NCBI RefSeq assembly: GCF_001509795.1
Contig: NZ_LLZN01000063.1
Location: 62,001-126,000 of the forward strand
Source: Streptomyces sp. NRRL WC-3605
GTDB taxonomy: Bacteria > Actinomycetota > Actinomycetes > Streptomycetales > Streptomycetaceae
Direction: 5' to 3'
DNA: 64,000 nt
Shown: positions 45,060 through 53,413 of the stretch, in pieces
Layout of the letters: each line of letters starts with the position of its first letter
Position numbering within the stretch: the first letter of the stretch is position 1
Notes under the pieces: generated by a model
The model's input: only the letters and a program-made list of their open reading frames with translations
The model's database searches: none
What the model was told of the DNA's origin: nothing
Program-made: the position numbers and the translations under genes

Positions 45060-45078
45060 GTACGTTAGGGTCACCTAA
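45060..45078. promoter_or_regulatory. Candidate DmdR1/IdeR iron box
   Basis: Bases 45060-45078 match the Streptomyces iron box, which I recall as TTAGGTTAGGCTCACCTAA, at 16 of 19 positions. The inner inverted repeat GTTAGG/CCTAAC (45064-45069 and 45074-45079) is perfect. It lies between divergent hemH and MFS genes, so iron-dependent control of either is likely. Confidence 0.65.
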
Positions 45079-45173
45079 CTCGTACGTCGTGTCGGACATC
45101 CGTACCGGTGTCGAGACCCTTTCCGTCCGCCGAGCCGCCGCCGTCAGCTGCTCCCGCCCGCCCGGAGTCCGCC

Positions 45174-46412
45174 GTGCCGAGCCCCTATCGCGCCCTGTTC
45201 GCCGCTCCCGGCAGCAAGCGCTTCACCAGCGCGGGCCTCCTCGGGCGGATGCCGCTGTCGATGATGGGCATCGGCGTGGTCACGATGGTGTCGCAGCTGA
45301 CCGGGCGCTACGGCCTGGCCGGCGCCCTGTCGGCGACCATCGCGCTGTCGGCCGCCGCGGCGGGCCCCCAGGTCTCCCGCCTGGTCGACCGGCACGGGCA
45401 GCGGCGGGTGCTGCGCCCGGCCACGCTGCTCGCGCTCGCGGCGGCCGCCCTGCTGCTGGTCGCCGCTCACTTCTCGTGGCCGGACTGGGTGCTGTTCGCG
45501 GCCTGCGTCGGCATCGGCTGCGTGCCCAGCGTCGGGGCGATGGTCCGGGCCCGCTGGGCCGCGCTGTACGGCGGAACGGAGAAGCTGCACACCGCGTACT
45601 CGTTCGAGTCGGTGATCGACGAGGTGTGCTTCATCTTCGGGCCGATCATCTCCATCGGGCTGTCCACGGCGTGGTTCCCGGAGGCAGGGCCGCTGCTCGC
45701 CGGCTGCTTCCTGGCCGTCGGCGTCTTCTGGCTGACCGCGCAGCGGGAGACCGAGCCCGCGCCGCACCCACGTGAACGCCGGGGCGGGCGCACCGCGCTG
45801 GCCGCGCCGGGACTCCAGGTGCTCGTGGCCACCTTCGTGGCGACGGGCGCGATCTTCGGCGCCGTCGACGTGGTCACCGTCGCCTTCGCCGAGGAGCAGG
45901 GGCACAAGGGCGCGGCGAGCGTGGTGCTCGCGCTGTACGCGGCCGGTTCCTGCGGGGCGGGCCTGGTCTTCGGGCTGCTGCGGTTCAAGGGGGCGCCCGA
46001 ACCTCGCTGGCTGCTGGGCATATGCGCGATGGCCGTGAGTATGATCCCCCTCCTACTGGTCGGGAACCTGCCGTTTCTGGCCGTGGCGCTGTTCGTCGCC
46101 GGCATGGCCGTCGCTCCCACGATGATCACGACCATGTCGCTGATCGAGCAGCACGTACCACGCGCGCAACTGACCGAGGGCATGACCTGGGTGAGCACCG
46201 GGCTCGCGGTCGGCGTCGCGCTCGGCTCGTCCGTGGCCGGCTGGGTGATCGACGCCGCCGGAGCGGGCGCCGGGTACGTGGTCCCGGCGGTGTCCGGGGC
46301 CGTCGCGGTCGCGGTCGGTTTCCTGGGGTACCGCCGGCTCAGCAGGCCGGCGCCACGTCGGGGAGGCACCGTTGGGCAGCACGGCGAGCGCGAAGAACGG
46401 CACGTGGCGTAA
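45174..46412 (+). CDS. MFS transporter, 412 aa
   Basis: About twelve membrane helices with the MFS pattern: LGRMPLSMMGIGVVTMVSQL in helix 1, GPQVSRLVDRHGQRRVLRPA as the loop 2-3 motif, AYSFESVIDEVCFIFGPIIS in helix 5, and a second half from VLVATFVATGAIFGAVDVVT. It looks like a drug or metabolite exporter. Start choice: GTG 45174 has GGAG six bases upstream. An in-frame GTG at 45108 adds a Pro-rich 22-residue tail and has no ribosome binding site. The iron box near 45070 hints at a link to iron or siderophores, which is inference. Its end overlaps the next gene by 41 bases. Confidence 0.85.
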   Translation: MPSPYRALFAAPGSKRFTSAGLLGRMPLSMMGIGVVTMVSQLTGRYGLAGALSATIALSAAAAGPQVSRLVDRHGQRRVLRPATLLALAAAALLLVAAHFSWPDWVLFAACVGIGCVPSVGAMVRARWAALYGGTEKLHTAYSFESVIDEVCFIFGPIISIGLSTAWFPEAGPLLAGCFLAVGVFWLTAQRETEPAPHPRERRGGRTALAAPGLQVLVATFVATGAIFGAVDVVTVAFAEEQGHKGAASVVLALYAAGSCGAGLVFGLLRFKGAPEPRWLLGICAMAVSMIPLLLVGNLPFLAVALFVAGMAVAPTMITTMSLIEQHVPRAQLTEGMTWVSTGLAVGVALGSSVAGWVIDAAGAGAGYVVPAVSGAVAVAVGFLGYRRLSRPAPRRGGTVGQHGEREERHVA

Positions 46413-47691
46413 CTGGGGCGGCAATGTGGCGGCGCGCCCCGCGCGGGAGGTCGCTCCGGCGTCGGTGGAGGAACTGGCCGGGGCGATACGCCGGGCCGCC
46501 GAGGACGGCCTGAAGGTGAAGGCGGTCGGCAGCGGCCACTCCTTCACGTCCATCGCTGCCACCGACGGCGTGCTGGTGCGTCCCCATCTGCTGACCGGTA
46601 TCCGGCGCATCGACCGGGAGGCCATGACGGTCACGGTGGAGGCCGGCACTCCGCTGAAGCGGCTCAACATGGCCCTGGCGCGCGAGGGCCTGTCCCTCAC
46701 CAACATGGGCGACATCATGGAGCAGACGGTCTCCGGCGCCACCAGCACCGGCACCCACGGCACCGGCCGCGAGTCGGGGTCGATCGCCGCCCAGATCCGG
46801 GGCCTGGAACTGGTCACGGCGGACGGCTCGGTCCTCAGCTGCTCCGAGCGGGAGAACCCGGAGGTCTTCGCGGCGGCCCGGATCGGCCTGGGCGCGCTCG
46901 GGATCGTCACCGCGATCACGTTCGCCGTGGAGCCTGTCTTCCTGCTCCAGGCCCGTGAGGAACCGATGCCGTTCGACCGGGTGCTCGCCGAGTTCGACGA
47001 ACTGTGGGCCGAGAACGAGCACTTCGAGTTCTACTGGTTCCCCCACACCGGCAACACCAACACCAAGCGCAACAACCGCAGCGCGGGCCCCGAGCAGCCG
47101 GTCTCCCGGCTGAAGGGGTGGTTCGAGGACGAGTTCCTCTCCAACGGCGTCTTCCAGGCGGCCCAGTGGGCGGGCCGCGCGGCACCCGCCGCGATCCCGG
47201 CGATCGCCCGGATCTCCAGCACGGCGCTGTCGGCGCGGACGTACACGGACATCCCCTACAAGGTCTTCACATCGCCGCGCCGGGTCCGCTTCGTGGAGAT
47301 GGAGTACGCCGTCCCGCGCGCGGCCGTCGTGGACACGCTCCGCGAACTGAGGGCCATGGTCGACGGGTCGGGACTGCGGGTCAGCTTCCCCGTCGAGGTG
47401 CGCACGGCCCCCGCCGACGACATCACGCTGTCCACGGCGTCCGGCCGCGACAGCGCGTACATCGCGGTCCACATGGCCAAGGGCACGCCGTACCAGCGGT
47501 ACTTCACCGCCGCCGAGCGCGTCTTCACCGCGCACGAGGGGCGCCCGCACTGGGGCAAGGTGCACACACGGGACGCCGAGTACTTCGCGAAGGTCTACCC
47601 GCGCTTCGGCGAGTTCACCGCGCTGCGGGACCGCCTGGACCCCGGCCGCCTCTTCCAGAACGACTACCTGCGCCGGGTGTTGGGGCCCTGA
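46372..47691 (+). CDS. FAD-linked D-arabinono-1,4-lactone-oxidase-like enzyme, 439 aa
   Basis: A VAO-type flavoprotein. The FAD-binding PCMH domain (about 20-195) holds WRNWGGNVAARP, VKAVGSGHSFTSIAATDGVL (with the FAD-contacting GSGHS), NMGDIMEQTVSGATSTGTHG and GSIAAQIRGLELVTADGSVL. The C-terminal ALO-type domain follows (about 200-435), with the substrate-site-like FYWFPHTGNTNTKRNNR, VEMEYAVPRAAVVDTLRELR and RPHWGKVHTRDAEYF. The group includes arabinonolactone, gulonolactone and alditol oxidases, and xylitol-type activity is known from Streptomyces relatives. The TTG start at 46372 has GGGAGG five bases upstream and lies inside the MFS gene, so the two are coupled. Confidence 0.88.
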   Translation: MGSTASAKNGTWRNWGGNVAARPAREVAPASVEELAGAIRRAAEDGLKVKAVGSGHSFTSIAATDGVLVRPHLLTGIRRIDREAMTVTVEAGTPLKRLNMALAREGLSLTNMGDIMEQTVSGATSTGTHGTGRESGSIAAQIRGLELVTADGSVLSCSERENPEVFAAARIGLGALGIVTAITFAVEPVFLLQAREEPMPFDRVLAEFDELWAENEHFEFYWFPHTGNTNTKRNNRSAGPEQPVSRLKGWFEDEFLSNGVFQAAQWAGRAAPAAIPAIARISSTALSARTYTDIPYKVFTSPRRVRFVEMEYAVPRAAVVDTLRELRAMVDGSGLRVSFPVEVRTAPADDITLSTASGRDSAYIAVHMAKGTPYQRYFTAAERVFTAHEGRPHWGKVHTRDAEYFAKVYPRFGEFTALRDRLDPGRLFQNDYLRRVLGP

Positions 47692-48118
47692 CCGGGGGCA
47701 ACCGCACCACAGGAGACCATTCGCCTCCGTTTCTGCGCATTGCGTGAAGTACGCCACGTCCAAGATCCTCGAAGCGCTCAACGGACGGCCGAGTCACGCT
47801 TCTTGCCAGAAGTTGGGCGGCGTGCCAATCCACGCACGTGGCCCGAATGGAGTACTGTTGCGAGCCCTGGGTCCGGTCTCCCGCCTGGGCGTCCGTGGCC
47901 TTCAAGGACCGCCGGGAGGGGGCTAGTTGCACAGGGTGACGGAGTTCGTCACTTAGCGTTGCGAATAGGTAACCGTGCCATAACGGCGATCCAGGGCCCT
48001 GGCCCGACACGCCGGGCAACTCGGCAAGGTTGTGGCAGGCTGCACCCGGGCAGGCCACACTCGACTAGCGGAAGCAGCGACGCACGTGACGTCGGCAGGC
48101 ACCACCCGGGAGGTCCCC
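47692..48118. other. Intergenic region upstream of sepH
   Basis: About 430 bases. It contains a comparatively AT-rich block around 47950-47985 (TTGCGAATAGGTAACCGTGC), a good candidate for the sepH promoter. No tRNA or other gene was found. Confidence 0.45.
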
Positions 48119-49171
48119 ATGCCCGAACTGCGTGTCGTGGCCGTCTCCAATGACGGCACACGGCTGGTGCTGAAGGCTGCCGACGCGACGGAGTACACCC
48201 TTCCGATCGACGAACGCCTGCGCGCCGCCGTGCGCGGCGACCGTCCTCGCCTCGGCCAGATCGAGATCGAGGTGGAGAGCCATCTCCGCCCCCGCGACAT
48301 CCAGGCGCGTATACGAGCCGGTGCGACCGCGGAAGAGGTCGCCCAGCTCGCCGGCATCCCCGTCGACCGTGTCCGGCGCTTCGAGGGCCCCGTGCTCGCC
48401 GAACGCGCCTTCATGGCCGAGCGCGCCCGCAAGACCCCGGTGCGCCGCCCCGGTGAGAACGCGGCGGGGCCGCAGCTCGGCGAGGCCGTCCAGGAGCGGC
48501 TGCTGCTGCGCGGCGCCGACAAGGACACCGTGCAGTGGGACTCGTGGCGCCGCGACGACGGCACCTGGGAAGTGCTCCTGGTCTACATGGTGGCGGGTGA
48601 ACCGCACTCGGCGAGCTGGACGTACGACCCGCCGCGACGGCTCGTCCAGGCCGTCGACGACGAGGCGCGCTCGCTGATCGGCGAGTCCGACGACCTCGCC
48701 GCGCCCGAGCCGAGCTTCCCGTTCGTGCCGCGGATCGCCCGGCTGCCGCGTGAGCGCCAGGAGCGCTCGATGGACCGCGCGCTGGACCGTGCGCTGGAGC
48801 GGCCGAGCCTGCCCGCGCAGGCGTCCGAGCCGGCCGAGGAGATGACGGAGGAACGGGACTCGCTGACCAGCCTGCTGGAAGCGGTGCCGAGCTTCCGCGG
48901 CGACCTGGTGGTCCCGGAGCGGCCCACCGAGCCCGACCCGGAGGAGCCCGCGGTCGAGCCGGCCGCCGAGGAGCCCCCGGCGCCCGCCGCGTCGGCCGGG
49001 TCCGCGTACGCGGACGTCCTCATGCCGCGCTCCGTCGGCAGCCATCGCGACCGGCTCATCGGCGCCACGGACCGTCAGGCCGAGGCGGACGGTGTCCGCC
49101 CGGGCCGCCGGGCCGCCGTGCCGAGCTGGGACGAGATCGTGTTCGGCACGCGGAGGAAGAAGCAGGAGTAG
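48119..49171 (+). CDS. sepH: Septation protein SepH, 350 aa
   Basis: SepH binds FtsZ and stimulates its assembly during sporulation septation in Streptomyces. The N-terminal DUF3071 domain (about 1-100) starts MPELRVVAVSNDGTRLVLKA and contains a helix-turn-helix-like segment (LRPRDIQARIRAGATAEEVA, QLAGIPVDRVRRFEGPVLAE). A second conserved block is near 125-180 (TVQWDSWRRDDGTWEVLLVY, SASWTYDPPRRLVQAVDDEA). The C-terminal half is Pro/Glu-rich and disordered and ends SWDEIVFGTRRKKQE, a short conserved tail. ATG 48119 has GGGAGG six bases upstream. A 14-bp minisatellite follows the stop. Confidence 0.95.
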   Translation: MPELRVVAVSNDGTRLVLKAADATEYTLPIDERLRAAVRGDRPRLGQIEIEVESHLRPRDIQARIRAGATAEEVAQLAGIPVDRVRRFEGPVLAERAFMAERARKTPVRRPGENAAGPQLGEAVQERLLLRGADKDTVQWDSWRRDDGTWEVLLVYMVAGEPHSASWTYDPPRRLVQAVDDEARSLIGESDDLAAPEPSFPFVPRIARLPRERQERSMDRALDRALERPSLPAQASEPAEEMTEERDSLTSLLEAVPSFRGDLVVPERPTEPDPEEPAVEPAAEEPPAPAASAGSAYADVLMPRSVGSHRDRLIGATDRQAEADGVRPGRRAAVPSWDEIVFGTRRKKQE

Positions 49172-49186
49172 CGGGCGGGCGCGTTC

Positions 49187-49284
49187 ACTCGTCGAACGTC
49201 TTTGTGCGAACACCGCCGTGCGCTCGCCTTTGCGTGAACGCGTTTGCGTGAACGCGTTTGCGTGAGCGCCTTTGTGTGAGGGCC
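49187..49284. repeat. 14-bp tandem repeat (minisatellite), about 7 units
   Basis: From 49187 to 49284 the sequence keeps a strict 14-base period. The clearest units are TTTGCGTGAACGCG (49229-49242 and 49243-49256), TTTGCGTGAGCGCC (49257-49270) and TTTGTGTGAGGGCC (49271-49284). TTTGTGCGAACACC (49201-49214) and two more divergent units precede them. It fills the gap between the convergent sepH and sulfurtransferase genes. Confidence 0.85.
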
Positions 49285-49329
49285 GCGTCGGATGGACGCG
49301 GCCCTCGCTCATGTCCGAGCCGCGTGCCG

Positions 49330-50181
49330 CTACTGCGGGTCCGGGCCCACGGCCACCGGCCGGGAGGGGTCGGCCGACCACTCCGACCACGACCCCACGT
49401 AGAGGGCGGCCGGAATGCCGGCCACCGCGAGCGCGAGCGCCTCATGGGCCGCCGACACGCCCGAGCCGCAGTAGACGCCGACCTCCGTGCCCTCGACGGC
49501 GCCCAGTTCCTTGAAACGGGCGGCGAGTTCACCGGCGGGCAGGAACCGACCGTCCGGGCCCACGTTCTCGTTCGTCGGCGCCGACACGGCACCCGGGATG
49601 TGCCCGCCGACCGGGTCGATCGGCTCGACCTCGCCGCGGTACCGCTCCCCCGCCCGCGCGTCGAGCAGCACGCCCGACCGCGCGAGCGCCGCGGCGCCGT
49701 CCGCGTCGAGCAGCCCCGTCGCCGACGGCACCGGCTCGAAGTCCCCCTCCGCCGGGGCCGGTGCGGCCGTCTCCAGCGGCCCCTCCCAGGCCGGCAGCCC
49801 GCCGTCCAGGACCCGCACATCCGGGTGCCCGGTCCAGACCAGGAGCCACCAGGCGCGGGCGGCCGCCCAGCCCTGCCCGCCGTCGTACACCACCACGGGA
49901 CGCGTCGAGGACACGCCCGCCCGCCGCATCGCCCGTCCGAATCCGGCCAGGTCCGGCAGCGGGTGACGGCCGCGCGGGCCGGGCTCGGACGCCAACTCCC
50001 GGTCCAGGTCGACGTAGACCGCACCGGGGATGTGCCCGGCCGCGTGCGCCGCCCGGCCGTCGAACGGCGGTTCACCGGACGCCGTGGCGAGCGTCAACTG
50101 CCAGCGGACGTCGAGCAGCACCGGCGGGTCGTCGCCCATCAGGGCCGTGGCCAGTTCTGATGCGGAGATGATGGCGTTCAT
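49330..50181 (-). CDS. Sulfurtransferase with tandem rhodanese domains, 283 aa
   Basis: Two rhodanese domains: an inactive N-terminal one (about 8-140; PPVLLDVRWQ, AGHIPGAVYVDLD, RPVVVYDGGQGWAAARAWWL) and a catalytic C-terminal one (about 150-275; GVLLDARAGERYRGEVEPID, GGHIPGAVSAPTNENV), with the active-site Cys in VYCGSGVSA. The loop CGSGVSA fits the thiosulfate/mercaptopyruvate sulfurtransferase (SseA-like) type. It transfers sulfane sulfur to cyanide or thiols in the cytoplasm. The ATG at 50181 (MNAIISASE) is preceded by GAGGATGGGG; an ATG three codons upstream is in frame. Confidence 0.9.
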   Translation of the reverse strand: MNAIISASELATALMGDDPPVLLDVRWQLTLATASGEPPFDGRAAHAAGHIPGAVYVDLDRELASEPGPRGRHPLPDLAGFGRAMRRAGVSSTRPVVVYDGGQGWAAARAWWLLVWTGHPDVRVLDGGLPAWEGPLETAAPAPAEGDFEPVPSATGLLDADGAAALARSGVLLDARAGERYRGEVEPIDPVGGHIPGAVSAPTNENVGPDGRFLPAGELAARFKELGAVEGTEVGVYCGSGVSAAHEALALAVAGIPAALYVGSWSEWSADPSRPVAVGPDPQ

Positions 50182-50485
50182 GGTCCCCATCCTCGCGCAC
50201 AGGGTGGCCGCGGCGGCTCACGCCCGTTAATCTGCCCGCCGGACAGGCCCGATCACGAGGCGTACGGGATCGGGCACAAGCTGTACAGCCGATCGGCATC
50301 CGTCGTCCCGCGCGCGGGAACGGGCGGTATCGCGCACACAGACGCCACGGTGCGCCCTCCGGGCGCCGGCCGTCCTGCGGCGGCGCGCCCGCGACACGCG
50401 CGGCCACGGTGGTGCGAGCATCGGCTCGGGGGTCCGGACGGCGGAAGCGACACGGCCTGCGCCAGCGGCCGAGGAGAGAGTGACG
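50182..50485. other. Intergenic region between divergent sulfurtransferase and VOC genes
   Basis: About 300 bases holding the two promoters. The right end carries a GAGGAG (50471-50476) that is the ribosome binding site of the VOC gene. No gene is recognised. Confidence 0.4.
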
Positions 50486-51307
50486 ATGACCGAGGCACGG
50501 GGGTCGGCCGGCCCGAACGGCGCGACGCACGCCCGGCACGCGCCCGGCACACCCTGCTGGGTGAGCCTGATGGTGCACGCGCCGGACGCCACCCAGGAGT
50601 TCTACGGAGAGCTGTTCGGCTGGGAGTTCCAGCCCGGCCCCCGGCAACTCGGACCCTATGTGCGCGCGCTGCTCGACGGTCGCGAGGTGGCCGGAATCGG
50701 CCAACTGCCGCCCGACCTCCATCTCCCCGTCGCCTGGACGCCATACCTCGCCTCCCGCGACGTCGACGCGACCGCGGAGTCGGTACGGATGTGCGGCGGT
50801 ACCGTCGGGGTGGGCCCGCTGGACGCCGGTGAGGCCGGGCGCATGGCGATCTGCTCCGACCCCGCCGGCGCCGTCTTCGGCATCTGGCAGGCCGCCGCCC
50901 ACCTCGGCGCGGCCGTCTCCGGCGTGCCCGGCACCCCCGCCTGGAACGAACTGCGGACCTTCGAGTCCGAGAACATCGCCAAGTTCTACGCCACGGTGTT
51001 CGGTTACGAGGAGGAGGTGACCGGCGCCGACGGGCCCGACCACGTCACCCTGAGCGTCGACGGCCGCCCCGTCGCGGACGTCCACGGCGTCGGCACCGCG
51101 CTGCCCCGGGACCGGGGCCCCCACTGGCTGACGTACTTCACCGTGCCGGACACCGACGCGGCGGTCGACCGGGTCGTCGCGCTCGGGGGACGGTCACTGA
51201 TCCCGTCCCACGACACCGGGCACGGACGCGTCGCCACGGTGGCCGATCCGGAGGGGGCGCGGTTCGCGCTGGTGGGCAGGGCGAGCGCTCTCAACGAGGC
51301 GTCGTGA
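50486..51307 (+). CDS. Two-domain VOC family protein, 273 aa
   Basis: Two VOC (glyoxalase-fold) domains in tandem. The first covers about 20-130 (PCWVSLMVHAPDATQEFYGE, LFGWEFQPGP, ICSDPAGAVFGIWQ) and the second about 145-265 (AWNELRTFESENIAKFYATV, FGYEEE, VADPEGARFALV). The WVSLMV...FYGELFGW and FGIWQ elements are typical of actinobacterial VOC proteins often called glyoxalases or bleomycin-resistance-like; the substrate is unknown. The start at ATG 50486, nine bases after GAGGAG, is preferred to the GTG two codons upstream. Its last 17 bases overlap the end of the convergent MFS remnant. Confidence 0.87.
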   Translation: MTEARGSAGPNGATHARHAPGTPCWVSLMVHAPDATQEFYGELFGWEFQPGPRQLGPYVRALLDGREVAGIGQLPPDLHLPVAWTPYLASRDVDATAESVRMCGGTVGVGPLDAGEAGRMAICSDPAGAVFGIWQAAAHLGAAVSGVPGTPAWNELRTFESENIAKFYATVFGYEEEVTGADGPDHVTLSVDGRPVADVHGVGTALPRDRGPHWLTYFTVPDTDAAVDRVVALGGRSLIPSHDTGHGRVATVADPEGARFALVGRASALNEAS

Positions 51308-52244
51308 AGCGGGCGTCGAGCCGGTAGCGGGACTGCACCGCGAGGGCCGCCGCCATGAGGAGCGCGGGCAGGAGCGTGAAGCCGAGCAGGATGGCCGTGT
51401 GCGCGCCGCCGGACTGGGTGACCTCCTCGCCGGCCCGCGCGGCCGCGTAGCCGCCGAAGGCGAGGGCCGCCGAGTAGAGATAGGGGCCTGCCGCGGCGCC
51501 CGTCGCCTCCGTCGCCGTCCAGACGCCCGTGTAGGCGCCGGTCCGTTCGGTCTCGCCGCCGACCGCGCGGACGGTGTCCGGGACCATCGAGAACGGGAAG
51601 AGCTGGAGCCCCGCGAAGCACACCCCGAGCACGAGGGTGCACAGGACGGGGACCACCAGTCCGGCCGCCCTCCCCGTGGCGAGACCGAGCGCCCCGGCGA
51701 CGAAGAGCCCCTGGCACAGCAGCAGACAGCGCTGCTTGCCCCAGCTCCGGGACAGCCGGAACCACAGGGGTGTGGTGAGCAGGGCGGGCGCGACGAACGC
51801 GGCCATGAGGACCGTGGTGAAACCGGGCCGGTCCAGCTCGTGGCGGGCGTAGTACGGCAGCCCGGCGAGGACGAGGTGGGTCGTCGTGGAGACGAGGAGA
51901 TAGCAGGAGACGAGGACGCGGAAGGGGCGGTTGCCGCGCAGGACGTCCCGCGCCTGGGCGAGGGCCGGGCCGTGCGGGGCCCGTTCCGGGTCCGGCCGGT
52001 CGAGGTCCGGGGCGGGCCGGTCGAGGTCCGGGGCGGGCAGCAGATCGCGGACGCCGCCGATGCCGACGTACTGGAAGACGACGGTGAAGACGCCGAGGAC
52101 GGCGGCCATGGCGACGTACCGGCCGACCGAGTCGCCCTCACCCGCGAGCAGCGGGGCCAGCGCGCCGCCGACGAGGATGCCGACGGTGAGGACCACCATC
52201 CGGAAGGACAGCACCCGGGTCCGGCCGTGGTAGCCGATCGCCAT
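51291..52244 (-). pseudogene. MFS/GPH-type transporter, 5'-truncated
   Basis: The frame starts MAIGYHGRTRVLSFRMVVLT. YHGRTRVLSFR is a loop that in MelB-like (MFS_2) transporters lies after helix 4, so the first four or so helices, about 130 residues, are missing. The remaining eight helices look sound: LTVGILVGGALAPLLAGEGD, FRVLVSCYLLVSTTTHLVLA, GFTTVLMAAFVAPALLTTPL, and a second half to AILLGFTLLPALLMAAALAV. A 24-base repeat (DLDRPAPDLDRPDPE) lies in the central loop. The upstream sequence runs into the lipoprotein gene. A functional transporter is unlikely. Confidence 0.7.
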
Positions 52245-52264
52245 GAGCGAGCTGCTGCTGGATC

Positions 52265-52741
52265 TCAGGAGGTAGGTCTCTCGGTGGCCGCGGTCTCCTT
52301 ACCGGACTCCCCGGGCTGATGTGTGAAGACCACGAGATGCCAGGCGCCCTTGTCGCGGGTCACGGTGAAGGTGTCCTGCCAGGCCTCCCCCGCCTTGTCC
52401 ATGGCCTTGAGCCGAGCCGAGCCGGTGTCCGGTCCCATGTCGTGCTCGATCCGGACGTCCTCGATCCGCCAGCCTTGGCCGCCCCTCTCCGCGAGGATCC
52501 GCGCGGCCTCCTGCCTCGACCACTTCTCGTCCTCCACACCCCCGACGGCGATCAGCCGGGAGGCGCTGCGCGAGTTCAGGGCTTCCACATACGCCGCCAC
52601 CGCCTGGCGCGCCCCGTCCGGGGAGGACGAAGAGTCTGGACGGCCGGGCGACTCGCTCGCGTCGTCGCCGGACGCGCAGCCGGAAGCCAGGGTTAGGGCA
52701 GCCAAGGCAACCTGTACAGCGAGAAGATGTCGAAGCTCCAC
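52265..52741 (-). CDS. Putative lipoprotein, 158 aa
   Basis: A type II signal peptide ends in the lipobox LASGC (about 18-22), after a short basic start and hydrophobic VQVALAALTLA. Then come a Ser/Asp-rich linker and a globular domain: ARQAVAAYVEALNSRSASRL, AARILAERGGQGWRIEDVRI, DTGSARLKAMDKAGEAWQDT, FTVTRDKGAWHLVVFTH. The last strands (W-H-L-V-V) suggest an NTF2-like or SnoaL-like fold, but I do not recognise a family. The start is GTG 52741. It lies close upstream of the truncated MFS frame, on the same strand. Confidence 0.75.
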   Translation of the reverse strand: MELRHLLAVQVALAALTLASGCASGDDASESPGRPDSSSSPDGARQAVAAYVEALNSRSASRLIAVGGVEDEKWSRQEAARILAERGGQGWRIEDVRIEHDMGPDTGSARLKAMDKAGEAWQDTFTVTRDKGAWHLVVFTHQPGESGKETAATERPTS

Positions 52742-52954
52742 AGCGCACTCCTATGCGGTTCCTGCGAGGAGGATCAGCAGCCTGCCAGATGCGGTGCGCG
52801 TACCACAGACGAGGGGGTCTTCGCACAGCAGGAGGGCAATCACGAGTCTGTGAATCGGTCGCGGCGCTGACGGAAGAAGCCACCGCCCCGCTGCACGGCG
52901 CAGAGGAGTCACGCCTGGTGGCGGCCTTTCCTATGATGTCCGCGTCCGCTCAGC

Positions 52955-53413
52955 TCAGCGGGTCGGCGCCTCTGCGGGGAGCGGATTCTCGCCGCCCCTT
53001 TGCTGCGGGGCGAACTCCCCAGCCGTTCCGCACGCGGCGAGGTCTGTGACAAGGACTCCAACGGCCGCCCGCCAGAGTCGCACCTGGGCGCGGGGCGGGC
53101 CGAGTTCGTCGTGGTGGTACTTGCAAGCGGCACTGAGCCGGTTCCAGAGGGTGTGGGCACGGCGGGCTCGGGCGGGGCCGGCGTAGTGGTGCAGGCAGAG
53201 CAGTTTCGCGCGCATGCTGCGGAGTCCGCCGAGTCCGGCTTCCTCAGCCATGAGGGCCGCGTCGACGGCTGCTTCCAAGGCGATGCGCAGGGCGTAGGCC
53301 GCGCCGCGGTCGCGGCCGGCCGAGGTCAGCGGGCCGTCGCCGTTCGGGCTGCCGGTGAGGAGGTCGTCAGCGGCAGCGAGGAGCACGGCGGCCGCAGTGG
53401 GAGTGGCGGGCAT
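52955..53413 (-). CDS. Small helical protein coupled to the zinc-hook ATPase, 152 aa
   Basis: An all-alpha protein with a recognisable motif I remember from actinobacterial proteins next to AAA ATPases: RGAAYALRIALEAAVDAALM, SMRAKLLCLHHYAGPARARR, then HTLWNRLSAACKYHHDELGP (about 87-106) and RLWRAAVGVLVTDL. The HH-x-x-EL block and nearby Arg resemble HEPN-like domains, but the Arg-to-His spacing is not the classical R-x4-6-H, so I make no nuclease claim. The ATG at 53413 overlaps the ATPase stop by one base (TGATG), so the two are translationally coupled. This could be the effector, or a regulator, of the ATPase. Confidence 0.7.
   Translation of the reverse strand: MPATPTAAAVLLAAADDLLTGSPNGDGPLTSAGRDRGAAYALRIALEAAVDAALMAEEAGLGGLRSMRAKLLCLHHYAGPARARRAHTLWNRLSAACKYHHDELGPPRAQVRLWRAAVGVLVTDLAACGTAGEFAPQQRGGENPLPAEAPTR

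Noticed and set aside
49187..49284. Possible CRISPR array
   Set aside because: Units are 14 bases with no spacers, so it is a minisatellite and not a CRISPR array. No other array was seen.
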